From contig NZ_CP068023.1 of the NCBI RefSeq assembly GCF_016695175.1, forward strand, positions 3,467,501-3,531,500: 64,000 nucleotides of DNA, in the 5' to 3' direction. This stretch comes from Pseudoalteromonas sp. GCY (GTDB taxonomy: Bacteria > Pseudomonadota > Gammaproteobacteria > Enterobacterales > Alteromonadaceae). Every line of letters starts with the position of its first letter. Positions within the stretch are counted from its first letter, which is position 1. The notes beneath the pieces were generated by a model. The model ran no database searches and was not told the origin of the DNA. It was given only the letters and a program-made list of their open reading frames with translations. This document shows positions 56,199-64,000 of the stretch, piece by piece. Position numbers and translations under genes: made by a program.

Positions 56199-56783
56199 AT
56201 GAGAAAATCTAAGCCTAAGTCAAATACCAAACAGTCTGGTTTCATCCGCCTGATCAGTGGTAAGTATAAGGGTCGCAAGTTACCAGTTCATGATGTTGTG
56301 GGATTAAGACCAACAACAGATAGAATGAAAGAAACCGTTTTTAATTGGCTCATGCAGGACGTAAGAGACGCAAAAGTACTCGATTGCTTTGCCGGTGCTG
56401 GCAGTCTAGGATTTGAGGCTATTTCACGCTTTGCAGCAAGTGGAACTTTTATCGAACTGGATAAAACCGCGGCGACACAGCTTAGCAATAATGCAACTTT
56501 ACTCAAACTAGATAACGTTGAAATCATTAATACCGACGCGTTAACCATGCTGGCAAATAACCTTAAGCAACAGCAATATGACTTGGTTTTTATTGACCCA
56601 CCCTTTCGCAAAGGGCTTGTGACTCCTTGTTGTGACTTACTTGAGTCACAATCTTGGCTCAGCGAAGACGCACTTATCTACGTTGAATTTGAACAAGAGG
56701 CACAACCTGAAACACCAGAAAATTGGCAAGTGATTAAAGAAAAGCATGCAGGACAAGTGATCAGCCGCCTTTATCAGCGCTGA
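56199..56783 (+). CDS. rsmD: 16S rRNA m2G966 methyltransferase RsmD
   Basis: A 194-residue SAM-dependent methyltransferase that modifies G966 of 16S rRNA. Motifs: FIRLISGKYKGRKLPVHD (about 15-32), GLRPTTDRMKETVFNWL, the SAM-binding VLDCFAGAGSLGFEA (about 60-74) and the catalytic motif DLVFIDPPFRKGL (about 128-140). It is divergent from ftsY, as in E. coli. The first 14 residues are basic. Confidence 0.93.
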   Translation: MRKSKPKSNTKQSGFIRLISGKYKGRKLPVHDVVGLRPTTDRMKETVFNWLMQDVRDAKVLDCFAGAGSLGFEAISRFAASGTFIELDKTAATQLSNNATLLKLDNVEIINTDALTMLANNLKQQQYDLVFIDPPFRKGLVTPCCDLLESQSWLSEDALIYVEFEQEAQPETPENWQVIKEKHAGQVISRLYQR

Positions 56784-56826
56784 AATTCCCTCATAAAGAA
56801 TGAAAAAACAGCCGTTAGCGTATGAC

Positions 56827-56855
56827 ATGACAGGGCTGGTGTTTTTAGCTATAAT
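56827..56855 (+). promoter_or_regulatory. Probable rpsU promoter
   Basis: ATGACA (56827-56832) and TATAAT (56850-56855) have a 17-base spacer, about 115 bp before rpsU. Confidence 0.6.
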
Positions 56856-56969
56856 TTAGGCTTTACATGCGGTCTTGCTTCAGATTACAATACCGCACCA
56901 TTTTTGAACCAATTGGCTAGTTTTTAGCCAGATAGAGCTAAGCTCATTAATTAGGTAGGTGAATTTTTA

Positions 56970-57185
56970 ATGCCAGTAATTAAAGTAAGAGAAAACGAGC
57001 CGTTTGACGTTGCACTACGTCGTTTCAAACGTTCATGTGAAAAAGCAGGTATCCTTTCTGAAGTTCGTCGTCGCGAGCACTACGAGAAGCCAACTGCTGA
57101 GCGTAAGCGCAAAAAAGCTGCAGCGGTTAAGCGTCACATGAAGAAGCTTTCTCGCGAAAACGCACGTCGCGTTAAATTATACTAA
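56970..57185 (+). CDS. rpsU: 30S ribosomal protein S21
   Basis: A 71-residue, strongly basic protein. It starts [20 protein letters not shown] and ends NARRVKLY, matching S21 throughout. S21 helps 30S subunits engage mRNA near the anti-Shine-Dalgarno end of 16S rRNA. It opens the macromolecular synthesis cluster rpsU-yqeY-dnaG-rpoD. Confidence 0.98.
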   Translation: MPVIKVRENEPFDVALRRFKRSCEKAGILSEVRRREHYEKPTAERKRKKAAAVKRHMKKLSRENARRVKLY

Positions 57186-57205
57186 TCAGTATTGGTCTTG
57201 TATCA

Positions 57206-57652
57206 ATGAGCTTATTAGTTACGCTAAAAGACGCGCAAAAAGAAGCGATGAAAGCCAAAGAGAAACTTCGTCTTGGCGCGATTCGTGCGGTACTTGCTGA
57301 AATTAAACAGCGAGAAATCGACAACCAAACTACACTAGACGACGCAGGCATTACTGCGGTTTTAGTTAAGTTGGTTAAGCAGCGTCGCGATTCTTATACC
57401 CAGTATAAAGATGCAGGGCGTGAAGACTTAGCTGATATCGAAGCTAACGAAATTAGCGTACTTGAGACATTCCTTCCTAAGCCACTTAGCGAAGATGAAA
57501 TTGTCGAGCTAATTGATGCCGTGATTGCACAAACTGGTGCGTCAGGCATGCAAGACATGGGCAAAGTAATGGGTGCGATTAAAGCCGAAGCTGAAGGTCG
57601 TGCTGATATGGGTAAAGTCTCTGGTTTAATTAAGCAAAGACTTACCGCTTAA
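57206..57652 (+). CDS. yqeY: GatB/YqeY domain protein
   Basis: A 148-residue helical protein of the GatB/YqeY family, similar to the tRNA-binding tail of amidotransferase subunit GatB. Segments: DAQKEAMKAKEKLRLGAIRA (about 9-28), VLVKLVKQRRDSYTQYKDAG (about 52-71), ISVLETFLPKPLSEDEI and MGKVMGAIKAEAEGRADMGK. The exact role is not known. It lies 20 bp after rpsU, and a terminator follows. Confidence 0.9.
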   Translation: MSLLVTLKDAQKEAMKAKEKLRLGAIRAVLAEIKQREIDNQTTLDDAGITAVLVKLVKQRRDSYTQYKDAGREDLADIEANEISVLETFLPKPLSEDEIVELIDAVIAQTGASGMQDMGKVMGAIKAEAEGRADMGKVSGLIKQRLTA

Positions 57653-57681
57653 GCCCACATACAATTGTATGATTGATAAGT

Positions 57682-57712
57682 GAACCGAGCCTAGTGCTCG
57701 GTTTCTTCGTTT
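57682..57712 (+). terminator. Terminator after yqeY
   Basis: AACCGAGC and GCTCGGTT pair over 8 bp with a 5-base loop, followed by TCTTCGTTTT. It lies about 30 bp past yqeY, so dnaG probably needs its own promoter. Confidence 0.75.
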
Positions 57713-57742
57713 TAGGCGTCATGTGCATCAATGCAGTACTGG

Positions 57743-57908
57743 TAATACCAATTTGCTTAATTAAGTGATCTATTTTGAGGCGAGAAAATCTTGTCGATAA
57801 TCAGGCAAAAATTTTGCTATTTAGTTGTTCTAAATGAGAAATTTTTAACGCAGTTAGCGTCAGATTTGCTCCTTCAAATTGAGCAAGTATTAAGACTAAT
57901 TGGTATAA
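57743..57908. mobile_element. MITE-like element with TACCAATT ends, 166 bp
   Basis: The left end TAATACCAATTTGCTTA and the right end TAAGACTAATTGGTATA are imperfect inverted repeats sharing ATACCAATT. An internal inverted repeat around TTTAGTTGTTCTAAAT forms the centre. It has no coding gene. A 38-bp relative of the left end lies at 49624. It separates the yqeY terminator from the dnaG promoter. Confidence 0.65.
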
Positions 57909-57928
57909 AATACCTTAATTGAATTAAG

Positions 57929-57959
57929 TTGATTTTTTCTCGTTGCTACTTGATATAAT
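57929..57959 (+). promoter_or_regulatory. Probable dnaG promoter
   Basis: A good -10 TATAAT (57954-57959) lies 33 bp before dnaG; the nearest -35 (TTGATT, 57929) is 19 bases away, so the promoter may be weak. Confidence 0.45.
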
Positions 57960-57992
57960 GCGCTCACTCACTAGTACAACTTCGGAACTTAA

Positions 57993-59732
57993 ATGAAAGG
58001 CAAAATCCCTAGACAGTTTATTGATGACTTGCTCGCAAGAGCGGACATTGTCGAGCTCATAGACGGTCGTGTGGGATTAAAAAAAGCAGGAAAAGACTAT
58101 CAAGCCTGCTGTCCATTTCACAATGAAAAAACGCCTTCATTTACCGTGTCACGTGATAAACAGTTTTATCATTGCTTCGGATGTGGTGCTAATGGCAACG
58201 CTATTTCCTTTTTAATGGAATACGACAAGCTTGAGTTTGTTGATGCTATTGAGGAACTAGCCGCCCTATTAAACTTAGAAGTACCACGCGAAAACGCCCC
58301 ACAAGGGCCGCAGCGTTCAATGGAAGAAAAAAAGTCTGACTATGACTTAATGCTCCAAGCCGCTAAGTTTTACCAGCATCAGTTAAAACACCATAGCAAT
58401 GCCACTCAAGTAATTGACTACGTAAAAGGCCGCGGCCTGAGTGGCGAAACTGTACAAAAGTTTATGATTGGTTATGCACCACCTGAGTGGGAGTCATTGT
58501 GTAATCAAATAGCCCGCAAGCCTGAGCACAAACAACAGCTACTTGATTTAAAGTTAGCATCAGAAAAGTCAGCTGGCCGCCAATTTGACTTCTTCCGCGA
58601 TCGCTTGATGTTCCCTATTCGTGATAAACGTGGTCGTGTCATCGCATTTGGCGGAAGGATAATGGGTGCAGATCAAGGCCCTAAATATCTAAACTCGCCT
58701 GAAACACGCATTTTCCATAAAAGTTTCGAACTTTATGGTTTTTATGAAGCTAAACAAGCGCATAAGCAATTAGATAAAGTGTTGATTGTGGAAGGCTATA
58801 TGGACGTCGTTGCCTTAGCAGAAAAAGGCATTGATTACGCCGTTGCCGCATTAGGCACTGCAACCACCGCTGAACACATGCAAACTTTGTTTCGTAATAC
58901 CGACAGAGTGATATGCTGCTACGACGGTGACAGAGCTGGCCGTGATGCAGCTTGGCGTGCGCTTGACCATGCTCTACCTAACTTAAAAGATGGTAAATCA
59001 CTACAGTTTGTCTTTTTACCTGATGGTGAAGATCCAGACTCATTAGTACAGCAAGAAGGCAAAGACGCCTTTGAAGCGCGGCTGGAAACGGCAACCGATT
59101 ATACGCAAGTATTGTTTACGAAATTACGCGAGCAATGCGACCTTACAAATGATGCAGGTAAATCTAAGCTACTTACCGATGCCATTCCACTCATTAGCAA
59201 AATACCCAGTGACTACTACCAAGAGAGTTTGTTAACCACCTTAGCCAGGTTAATTGGTCGTACTCGTGAGCAACTTAGTGCTAAATTAGCAAGTAACAAA
59301 CAGCAGAATAAAATTGAGCGCCAATTTAAAGTCACACCGATGCGCCGAGCAATTGGCTTACTGCTCCAACATCCACAGCTTGCGCAAACAGTTGAGTACA
59401 TGCCTGAACTCGGTGAAATGGCGATCCCGGGTATTCAACTGCTGCTGAGCTTACAAATGTTATGTCACGATAACCCGCAAATAAACACAGCGCAGTTACT
59501 TGAACATTATCGCGACCAAGCTGAATTCGATGCCTTGAAAAAGCTTGCGGTGTGGCAACATGGCGTTGCTGAAGATAGGCTAGAAGACGAGTTTAAAAAT
59601 ACTTTTCAATTTATTGAAGATCAATGTTTAAATTATCGCCTAGAGACCCTATTAATAAAGGAGAAAACCGAAGGCCTAACAAATGATGAGCGGCTAGAAT
59701 GCGCACTCCTTACCCAAGCGCTTAAACAGTAG
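57993..59732 (+). CDS. dnaG: DNA primase DnaG
   Basis: A 579-residue primase. The N-terminal zinc finger is CCPFHNEKTPSFTV...CFGCG (about 40-64). The RNA polymerase core includes FGGRIMGADQGPKYLNSPET, TOPRIM motif VLIVEGYMDVVAL (about 263-275) and CCYDGDRAGRDAAWRAL (about 307-323). A C-terminal helicase-binding domain follows. It makes RNA primers for replication. The length is normal. Confidence 0.97.
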   Translation: MKGKIPRQFIDDLLARADIVELIDGRVGLKKAGKDYQACCPFHNEKTPSFTVSRDKQFYHCFGCGANGNAISFLMEYDKLEFVDAIEELAALLNLEVPRENAPQGPQRSMEEKKSDYDLMLQAAKFYQHQLKHHSNATQVIDYVKGRGLSGETVQKFMIGYAPPEWESLCNQIARKPEHKQQLLDLKLASEKSAGRQFDFFRDRLMFPIRDKRGRVIAFGGRIMGADQGPKYLNSPETRIFHKSFELYGFYEAKQAHKQLDKVLIVEGYMDVVALAEKGIDYAVAALGTATTAEHMQTLFRNTDRVICCYDGDRAGRDAAWRALDHALPNLKDGKSLQFVFLPDGEDPDSLVQQEGKDAFEARLETATDYTQVLFTKLREQCDLTNDAGKSKLLTDAIPLISKIPSDYYQESLLTTLARLIGRTREQLSAKLASNKQQNKIERQFKVTPMRRAIGLLLQHPQLAQTVEYMPELGEMAIPGIQLLLSLQMLCHDNPQINTAQLLEHYRDQAEFDALKKLAVWQHGVAEDRLEDEFKNTFQFIEDQCLNYRLETLLIKEKTEGLTNDERLECALLTQALKQ

Positions 59733-59738
59733 AAGTTC

Positions 59739-59767
59739 TAGTCAATAGCAATTTTCGGTGCTATAAT
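59739..59767 (+). promoter_or_regulatory. Probable rpoD promoter
   Basis: TAGTCA (59739-59744) and TATAAT (59762-59767) with a 17-base spacer lie just after dnaG, before rpoD, so rpoD can be transcribed separately. Confidence 0.5.
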
Positions 59768-59853
59768 GTTCTATTCACTGCGTCATCAAAATTTAGCTGT
59801 TAAATAGCTGGCGCCTGTTGTATCAACTTTTCAGAGTGGAAGCAAATTTCTCT

Positions 59854-61704
59854 ATGGATCAATCTCCTCAGTCACAACTCAAACTTCTGATTCAGAAAGG
59901 TAAAGAGCAAGGTTATTTAACTTTTGCAGAAGTTAACGATCATCTTCCACAAGACATCATAGACTCAGATCAGGTAGAAGATATCATCAGCATGATCAAC
60001 GATATGGGTATTCAGGTCTCTGAAAATGCGCCTGATGCTGATGAGTTGATGATGCAAGAAACAACAACAGATGAGGATGCTGCGGAAGCAGCGGCTGCGG
60101 CTTTAGCAACAGTAGAAAAAGAAATTGGCCGCACAACTGACCCTGTTCGTATGTATATGCGTGAAATGGGTACGGTTGAACTTCTAACTCGTGAAGGCGA
60201 AATCCAAATCGCTAAGCGTATTGAAGAAGGGATCAACCAAGTACAGATTTCTGTTGCAGAATACCCTGAAGCTATTACTTACCTTCTAGAGCAATGGGAC
60301 AAGTACGAAGCAGAAGAAATGCGCCTAAGCGACATTGTTTCTGGTTTCTTTGACCCTAATGCTATCGAGGAAGACGAAGCACCAATTTCAGCAACACACA
60401 TCGGTTCTGAGCTAAGTGATGAAGACTTAGATGACGAAGATGATGATGAAGATGATGACGATGACGATTCAGAAGAAGGCGATTCAGGTCCGGATCCTGA
60501 AGAAGCTCGTGAGCATTTTGAACAACTTCGTACGCTGTACAATAAAGCGCGAGAAATTTTTGAAAGTAAAGGTCGTTCGCACCCAGATGCGAAAGCTGCA
60601 ATTCAGGAAATCGGCGATCACTTCCGTACTTTCAAGTTAGTTCCTAAGCAGTTCGACCGAATGGTAAATAACATGCGCGACATGATGGACAAAGTGCGTG
60701 TTCAAGAACGCATCATCATGAAGCAAGCAGTTCAGATTGCCAAGGTACCAAAAAAGGTTTTTGTTAAGCACTTTGCTAACAACGAAACCGATACCGCATG
60801 GATCGACGCTGAAATTGCATCAGGTGAAAAACACTCGGCAAAACTTGCTGAAGTAAAACCTGAAATCGAGCGTTGTGTTAACAAGCTTAAAGCGTTTGAA
60901 GATAGCACTGGTCTTAGCATTGAGCGTATTAAAGACATCAACCGTCGCATGAGCATTGGTGAAGCAAAAGCTCGCCGGGCGAAGAAAGAGATGGTTGAAG
61001 CGAACTTACGTCTTGTAATTTCAATCGCTAAAAAGTATACCAACCGTGGTCTGCAGTTCTTGGATCTGATCCAAGAAGGTAACATCGGTCTGATGAAAGC
61101 GGTTGATAAATTTGAATACCGTCGTGGTTATAAGTTTTCAACATACGCAACTTGGTGGATCCGTCAGGCGATTACACGCTCGATTGCGGATCAGGCAAGA
61201 ACTATCCGTATTCCAGTGCATATGATTGAAACGATCAACAAGCTGAATCGTATCTCTCGTCAAATGCTACAGGAGATGGGCCGTGAGCCAAGTCCTGAAG
61301 AATTGGCAGAGCGTATGATGATGCCTGAAGACAAGATCCGCAAAGTGTTAAAGATCGCCAAAGAGCCAATCTCAATGGAGACGCCAATTGGTGATGATGA
61401 AGATTCACATCTTGGTGACTTTATCGAAGACACTACTATTGAGTCGCCGATTGATTCAGCAACGATGGAAAGTCTTCGTGGCGCAACCAACGAAGTGCTG
61501 GCAGGCCTTACTGCTCGTGAAGCTAAAGTACTACGTATGCGTTTCGGTATCGATATGAATACAGACCACACGTTAGAAGAAGTGGGTAAACAGTTTGATG
61601 TAACACGTGAGCGTATTCGTCAGATTGAAGCTAAAGCGCTACGTAAGTTGCGCCACCCTTCTCGCTCAGATCTATTAAAGAGCTTTTTAGACGTTAAAGG
61701 CTAA
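59854..61704 (+). CDS. rpoD: Primary sigma factor RpoD (sigma-70)
   Basis: A 616-residue housekeeping sigma factor. Region 1.1 starts [21 protein letters not shown] very acidic stretch (about 188-215, long D/E runs) lies in the non-conserved region. Region 2 has [40 protein letters not shown], and region 4 ends [20 protein letters not shown]. The start ATG 59854 aligns with E. coli MEQNPQSQ; a TTG frame 12 codons upstream is rejected. A terminator follows. Confidence 0.98.
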   Translation: MDQSPQSQLKLLIQKGKEQGYLTFAEVNDHLPQDIIDSDQVEDIISMINDMGIQVSENAPDADELMMQETTTDEDAAEAAAAALATVEKEIGRTTDPVRMYMREMGTVELLTREGEIQIAKRIEEGINQVQISVAEYPEAITYLLEQWDKYEAEEMRLSDIVSGFFDPNAIEEDEAPISATHIGSELSDEDLDDEDDDEDDDDDDSEEGDSGPDPEEAREHFEQLRTLYNKAREIFESKGRSHPDAKAAIQEIGDHFRTFKLVPKQFDRMVNNMRDMMDKVRVQERIIMKQAVQIAKVPKKVFVKHFANNETDTAWIDAEIASGEKHSAKLAEVKPEIERCVNKLKAFEDSTGLSIERIKDINRRMSIGEAKARRAKKEMVEANLRLVISIAKKYTNRGLQFLDLIQEGNIGLMKAVDKFEYRRGYKFSTYATWWIRQAITRSIADQARTIRIPVHMIETINKLNRISRQMLQEMGREPSPEELAERMMMPEDKIRKVLKIAKEPISMETPIGDDEDSHLGDFIEDTTIESPIDSATMESLRGATNEVLAGLTAREAKVLRMRFGIDMNTDHTLEEVGKQFDVTRERIRQIEAKALRKLRHPSRSDLLKSFLDVKG

Positions 61705-61721
61705 AAAGTAGCAAATAAGAT

Positions 61722-61749
61722 TAAGGCCGCTATTCAGCGGCCTTTTTTA
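61722..61749 (+). terminator. Intrinsic terminator of rpoD
   Basis: AAGGCCGCT and AGCGGCCTT pair around a short loop (ATTC), followed by a T-run, 18 bp past the stop. Confidence 0.9.
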
Positions 61750-61778
61750 TATTAATTGGATTAAATAGGTATACACAC

Positions 61779-62651
61779 ATGGCTTGGATCCAAATCCGAA
61801 TTTATTCAGATAAAGCCGATGCCGATGCTTTAAGCGATATGCTTATGGATGTCGGTTGTCCGTCTGTCACATTCATGGATAGTAAAAACAATCCCGTTTA
61901 CGAACCAAAACCTGGCGAAGTCATCTTATGGCCTGAAACAACGGTGATTGGTTTATTTGAAGCGAACCATGATATGCAAGCAGTCGTTGACTTTGTCCAG
62001 TCACAATATGACAAACCGTTAAACTACAAGCTTGAACAGCTAGAAGACAAAGACTGGGAACGCGAGTGGATGGATAATTTCCACCCAATTAAGTTTGGCG
62101 AGAGATTATGGATCTGCCCAAGCTGGCGTGATGTGCCAGATCCCAATGCTGTCAATGTGTTACTAGATCCAGGCCTTGCATTTGGTACTGGTACCCATGC
62201 CACAACCGCACTTTGCCTGCAGTGGCTAGAACAACAAGACCTCAGTGGCAAAACGGTCGTTGATTTTGGCTGTGGCTCTGGGATTTTAGGCATTGCAGCA
62301 ATCAAATTAGGCGCTGAGCGTGTGATTGGTATTGATATCGATCCACAAGCGCTTATCGCAAGCCGCGATAATGCCGAGCGTAATGGCGTTGCAGATAAGC
62401 TAGAAGTGTATTTACCTGAAAATCAGCCGCAATTCAGTGCTGATATCGTTGTTGCTAATATTCTTGCACAGCCGCTGAGAGAGCTACACGAAATCATTCT
62501 CGGCTTCTTGGGCGACAAAGGCGCCATCGCCATGTCTGGTATTTTAGAAGAGCAAGCGCAATCCGTTGCGGATGTTTACGCACCATTTTTAAAGCTAGAC
62601 AACATTGCCCAACAGGGTGAATGGACGCGCGTCAGCGGTGTGAAAAAATAA
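61779..62651 (+). CDS. prmA: Ribosomal protein L11 methyltransferase PrmA
   Basis: A 290-residue SAM-dependent enzyme that trimethylates ribosomal protein L11. The N-terminal L11-binding domain starts [20 protein letters not shown]. Then come [40 protein letters not shown] (about 127-146), SAM motif [20 protein letters not shown] (about 162-181) and [10 protein letters not shown]. The length matches E. coli PrmA. It stands just upstream of dusB-fis, as in relatives. Confidence 0.96.
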   Translation: MAWIQIRIYSDKADADALSDMLMDVGCPSVTFMDSKNNPVYEPKPGEVILWPETTVIGLFEANHDMQAVVDFVQSQYDKPLNYKLEQLEDKDWEREWMDNFHPIKFGERLWICPSWRDVPDPNAVNVLLDPGLAFGTGTHATTALCLQWLEQQDLSGKTVVDFGCGSGILGIAAIKLGAERVIGIDIDPQALIASRDNAERNGVADKLEVYLPENQPQFSADIVVANILAQPLRELHEIILGFLGDKGAIAMSGILEEQAQSVADVYAPFLKLDNIAQQGEWTRVSGVKK

Positions 62652-62715
62652 GGCTGCTAACGTAACGCTGACAAAAGTATCAGCGAGTCAATGAAAGTTA
62701 GTAAGTTTTAACTGG

Positions 62716-62741
62716 TAAAGCCTGTAATTAACAGGCTTTAC
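62716..62741 (+). terminator. Hairpin after prmA
   Basis: TAAAGCCTGT and ACAGGCTTTA pair perfectly over 10 bp with a 5-base loop; a T-run begins four bases after it. Confidence 0.65.
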
Positions 62742-62892
62742 GCATTTTTCACAGCTTAAATTTTCGGCTCAAATTGTACCTTTAAAATTGTTTTTGCATA
62801 AATTTCGTGCAAATTATCTGGGCTCTCAGGTTGTTATCAAATGTCAACCCATAAAGTTCAAAAAAAAAGCAATTATGTTCAATTTATAACCT

Positions 62893-62920
62893 TTGATTTT
62901 TGCGAAAAAAACCGTAAACT
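62893..62920 (+). promoter_or_regulatory. Probable dusB-fis promoter with GC-rich discriminator
   Basis: TTGATT (62893-62898) and TAAACT (62915-62920) are spaced by 16 bases and followed by TAGCGCCCC. A GC-rich stretch after the -10 is typical of promoters under stringent (ppGpp/DksA) control, as for fis in E. coli. Confidence 0.55.
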
Positions 62921-62954
62921 TAGCGCCCCTTGAGGTAAGGCGGATTAAACTGTA

Positions 62955-63920
62955 GTGCGTATTGGTCCATACCAACTTGAAAACAATCTTATCGTAGCAC
63001 CAATGGCTGGGATCACCGACAGACCGTTTCGACAACTGTGTCGACGTCTAGGTGCGGGGCTTGCGGTATCAGAAATGTTGTCTTCAAATCCAAAAGTGTG
63101 GAAAACCGATAAGTCGCAAAATCGCATGGATCACAGCGGTGAATCGGGCATTCGCTCGGTACAAATCGCAGGAGCAGATCCTGAGTTGATGGCGCAAGCA
63201 GCACAATTTAATGTCGCAAACGGTGCGCAGATCATAGATATCAATATGGGCTGCCCCGCTAAGAAAGTGAACAAGAAGCTTGCAGGCTCAGCATTGTTGC
63301 AATATCCAGAGTTGGTTGACGAAATCGTAACTGCTGTGGTTGCTGCCGTTGACGTACCTGTGTCGTTAAAAATCCGTACAGGATGGGACACAGACAATCG
63401 TAACGGTGTTGAGATTGCTCGCATAGCTGAACGTCGAGGCATTGCTTCGCTAGCCGTGCATGGCCGTACAAGAGCATGTATGTACAAGGGCGAAGCTGAA
63501 TACGCCACGATCAGAGAAATTAAACGTTCAGTATCTATTCCTGTGGTAGCAAACGGTGACATTACGTCTCCTGAAAAAGCGAAGCAGGTGCTGGAATACA
63601 CGGGCGCAGATGCCATTATGATTGGTCGAGCCGCCCAAGGTCGTCCTTGGATTTTCCGAGAAATAGACCACTATTTGCGAACCGGTGAACATTTGCCAGA
63701 ACCTGAAATAGCAGAGGTTCGAGCAATATTGATGGAGCACTTAGTAAATCTCCATCAATTCTATGGTGAGCCAATGGGAGCGCGCATCGCACGCAAGCAT
63801 GTATCTTGGTATTTGCAGGCCCATGACCAAGAAGGTCAATTTAGGCGAGTATTCAATGCCTTGGAGACGCCAGAAGCGCAAATCGAGGCATTAGAAGACT
63901 ATTTTGAAACATTAGGGTGA
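62955..63920 (+). CDS. dusB: tRNA-dihydrouridine synthase B
   Basis: A 321-residue FMN enzyme that reduces uridine 17 of tRNAs to dihydrouridine. Segments: IVAPMAGITDRPFRQLCRRL (about 13-32), the catalytic cysteine in DINMGCPAKKVNKKLAGSAL (about residue 100), VHGRTRACMYKGEAEY (about 169-184) and IPVVANGDITSP. The start is GTG 62955 with GAGG-like sequence about 18 bases upstream. It leads the dusB-fis operon. Confidence 0.95.
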   Translation: MRIGPYQLENNLIVAPMAGITDRPFRQLCRRLGAGLAVSEMLSSNPKVWKTDKSQNRMDHSGESGIRSVQIAGADPELMAQAAQFNVANGAQIIDINMGCPAKKVNKKLAGSALLQYPELVDEIVTAVVAAVDVPVSLKIRTGWDTDNRNGVEIARIAERRGIASLAVHGRTRACMYKGEAEYATIREIKRSVSIPVVANGDITSPEKAKQVLEYTGADAIMIGRAAQGRPWIFREIDHYLRTGEHLPEPEIAEVRAILMEHLVNLHQFYGEPMGARIARKHVSWYLQAHDQEGQFRRVFNALETPEAQIEALEDYFETLG

Positions 63921-63965
63921 ATGAATTTATTCATCCTTCAGGCTAACTAAGAAAGAGACATAACG

Positions 63966-64000
63966 ATGTTCGAACAAAATGTGACTTCTCCATTTATTAC
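63966..64000 (+). CDS. fis: Nucleoid protein Fis (5' end only)
   Basis: Only the first 12 codons are present: MFEQNVTSPFIT. They resemble the start of E. coli Fis (MFEQRVNSDVLT), and the position right after dusB is where fis lies in gammaproteobacteria. AAGAAAGAGA precedes the ATG. Fis bends DNA and activates stable-RNA promoters; the rest is beyond the window. Confidence 0.8.
   Translation, partial: MFEQNVTSPFI

Larger units (their letters stand above)
62652..62954. other. prmA-dusB intergenic region
   Basis: A 303-bp AT-rich gap holding the prmA terminator-like hairpin (62716-62741) and the dusB-fis promoter (62893-62920). A-tracts lie upstream of the promoter. No reading frame is credible. 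Confidence 0.6.

Noticed and set aside
60422..60474. GAT/GAA-rich low-complexity stretch in rpoD as a possible frameshift or assembly fault
   Set aside because: It stays in frame and matches the known acidic segment of sigma-70 in this region.

Overview
The window looks like chromosome of a marine gammaproteobacterium of the order Alteromonadales, most likely Pseudoalteromonas. This is inferred from protein similarity, moderate AT richness and gene order (hdfR/maoP; trmJ-isc opposite suhB; rsmD opposite ftsYEX-rpoH; rpsU-yqeY-dnaG-rpoD; prmA and dusB-fis). Nearly everything is core genome. I see no prophage, integron, CRISPR array, rRNA operon or complete insertion sequence. Mobile DNA is limited to small palindromic MITE-like elements.

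Layout. 1-10.3 kb: partial hdfR opposite maoP, a REC-REC-GGDEF protein, rarD, recQ with a small partner, a one-POTRA Omp85-type barrel, an MscS-like protein, and the rimB-rimK-M14 peptidase set linked to ribosomal protein S6 glutamylation. 10.5-14.3 kb: zntB, tRNA-Arg(CCG), a small HTH protein, and a probable thiamine salvage cluster (YkoF-like protein, PnuC/PnuT transporter, small-molecule kinase). 14.3-18.2 kb: a probable N-acetylhexosamine salvage set (GH109 enzyme, NahK-like kinase, nucleotidyltransferase), followed by a 267-bp MITE. 18.2-27.1 kb: an aldehyde dehydrogenase and the complete iscRSUA-hscBA-fdx operon under three IscR-type boxes, then trmJ and divergent suhB.

27.3-34.2 kb is the least familiar part: an S41-like secreted protein, an enolase-superfamily/class II aldolase pair, cytochrome c, a DUF2058 protein, an MFS transporter, a PrdX-type tRNA editing protein and a lipoprotein. 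34.3-46.2 kb: tRNA-Ala(TGC), proBA, a CPA1-type antiporter, a Sel1 protein, purA, recA with a LexA box, pncC and mutS. 46.3-56.8 kb: fadL, a small cysteine-rich membrane protein behind a Fur-like box, an HD-GYP protein, plsC-rraB, rpoH and ftsYEX, with rsmD divergent. 57-64 kb: rpsU-yqeY-dnaG-rpoD, prmA, dusB and the start of fis.

The most notable signals are a perfect 9-9-9 CIRCE (HrcA operator) just upstream of rpoH; the HexNAc salvage cluster; two MITE families; a hairpin-rich unexplained region between proB and the antiporter; the compact thiamine-like operon; and a 21-copy, 16-residue repeat in the N-terminal domain of FtsY. I found no clearly new multi-gene system. The CIRCE-rpoH link is the best candidate for an undescribed regulatory connection.
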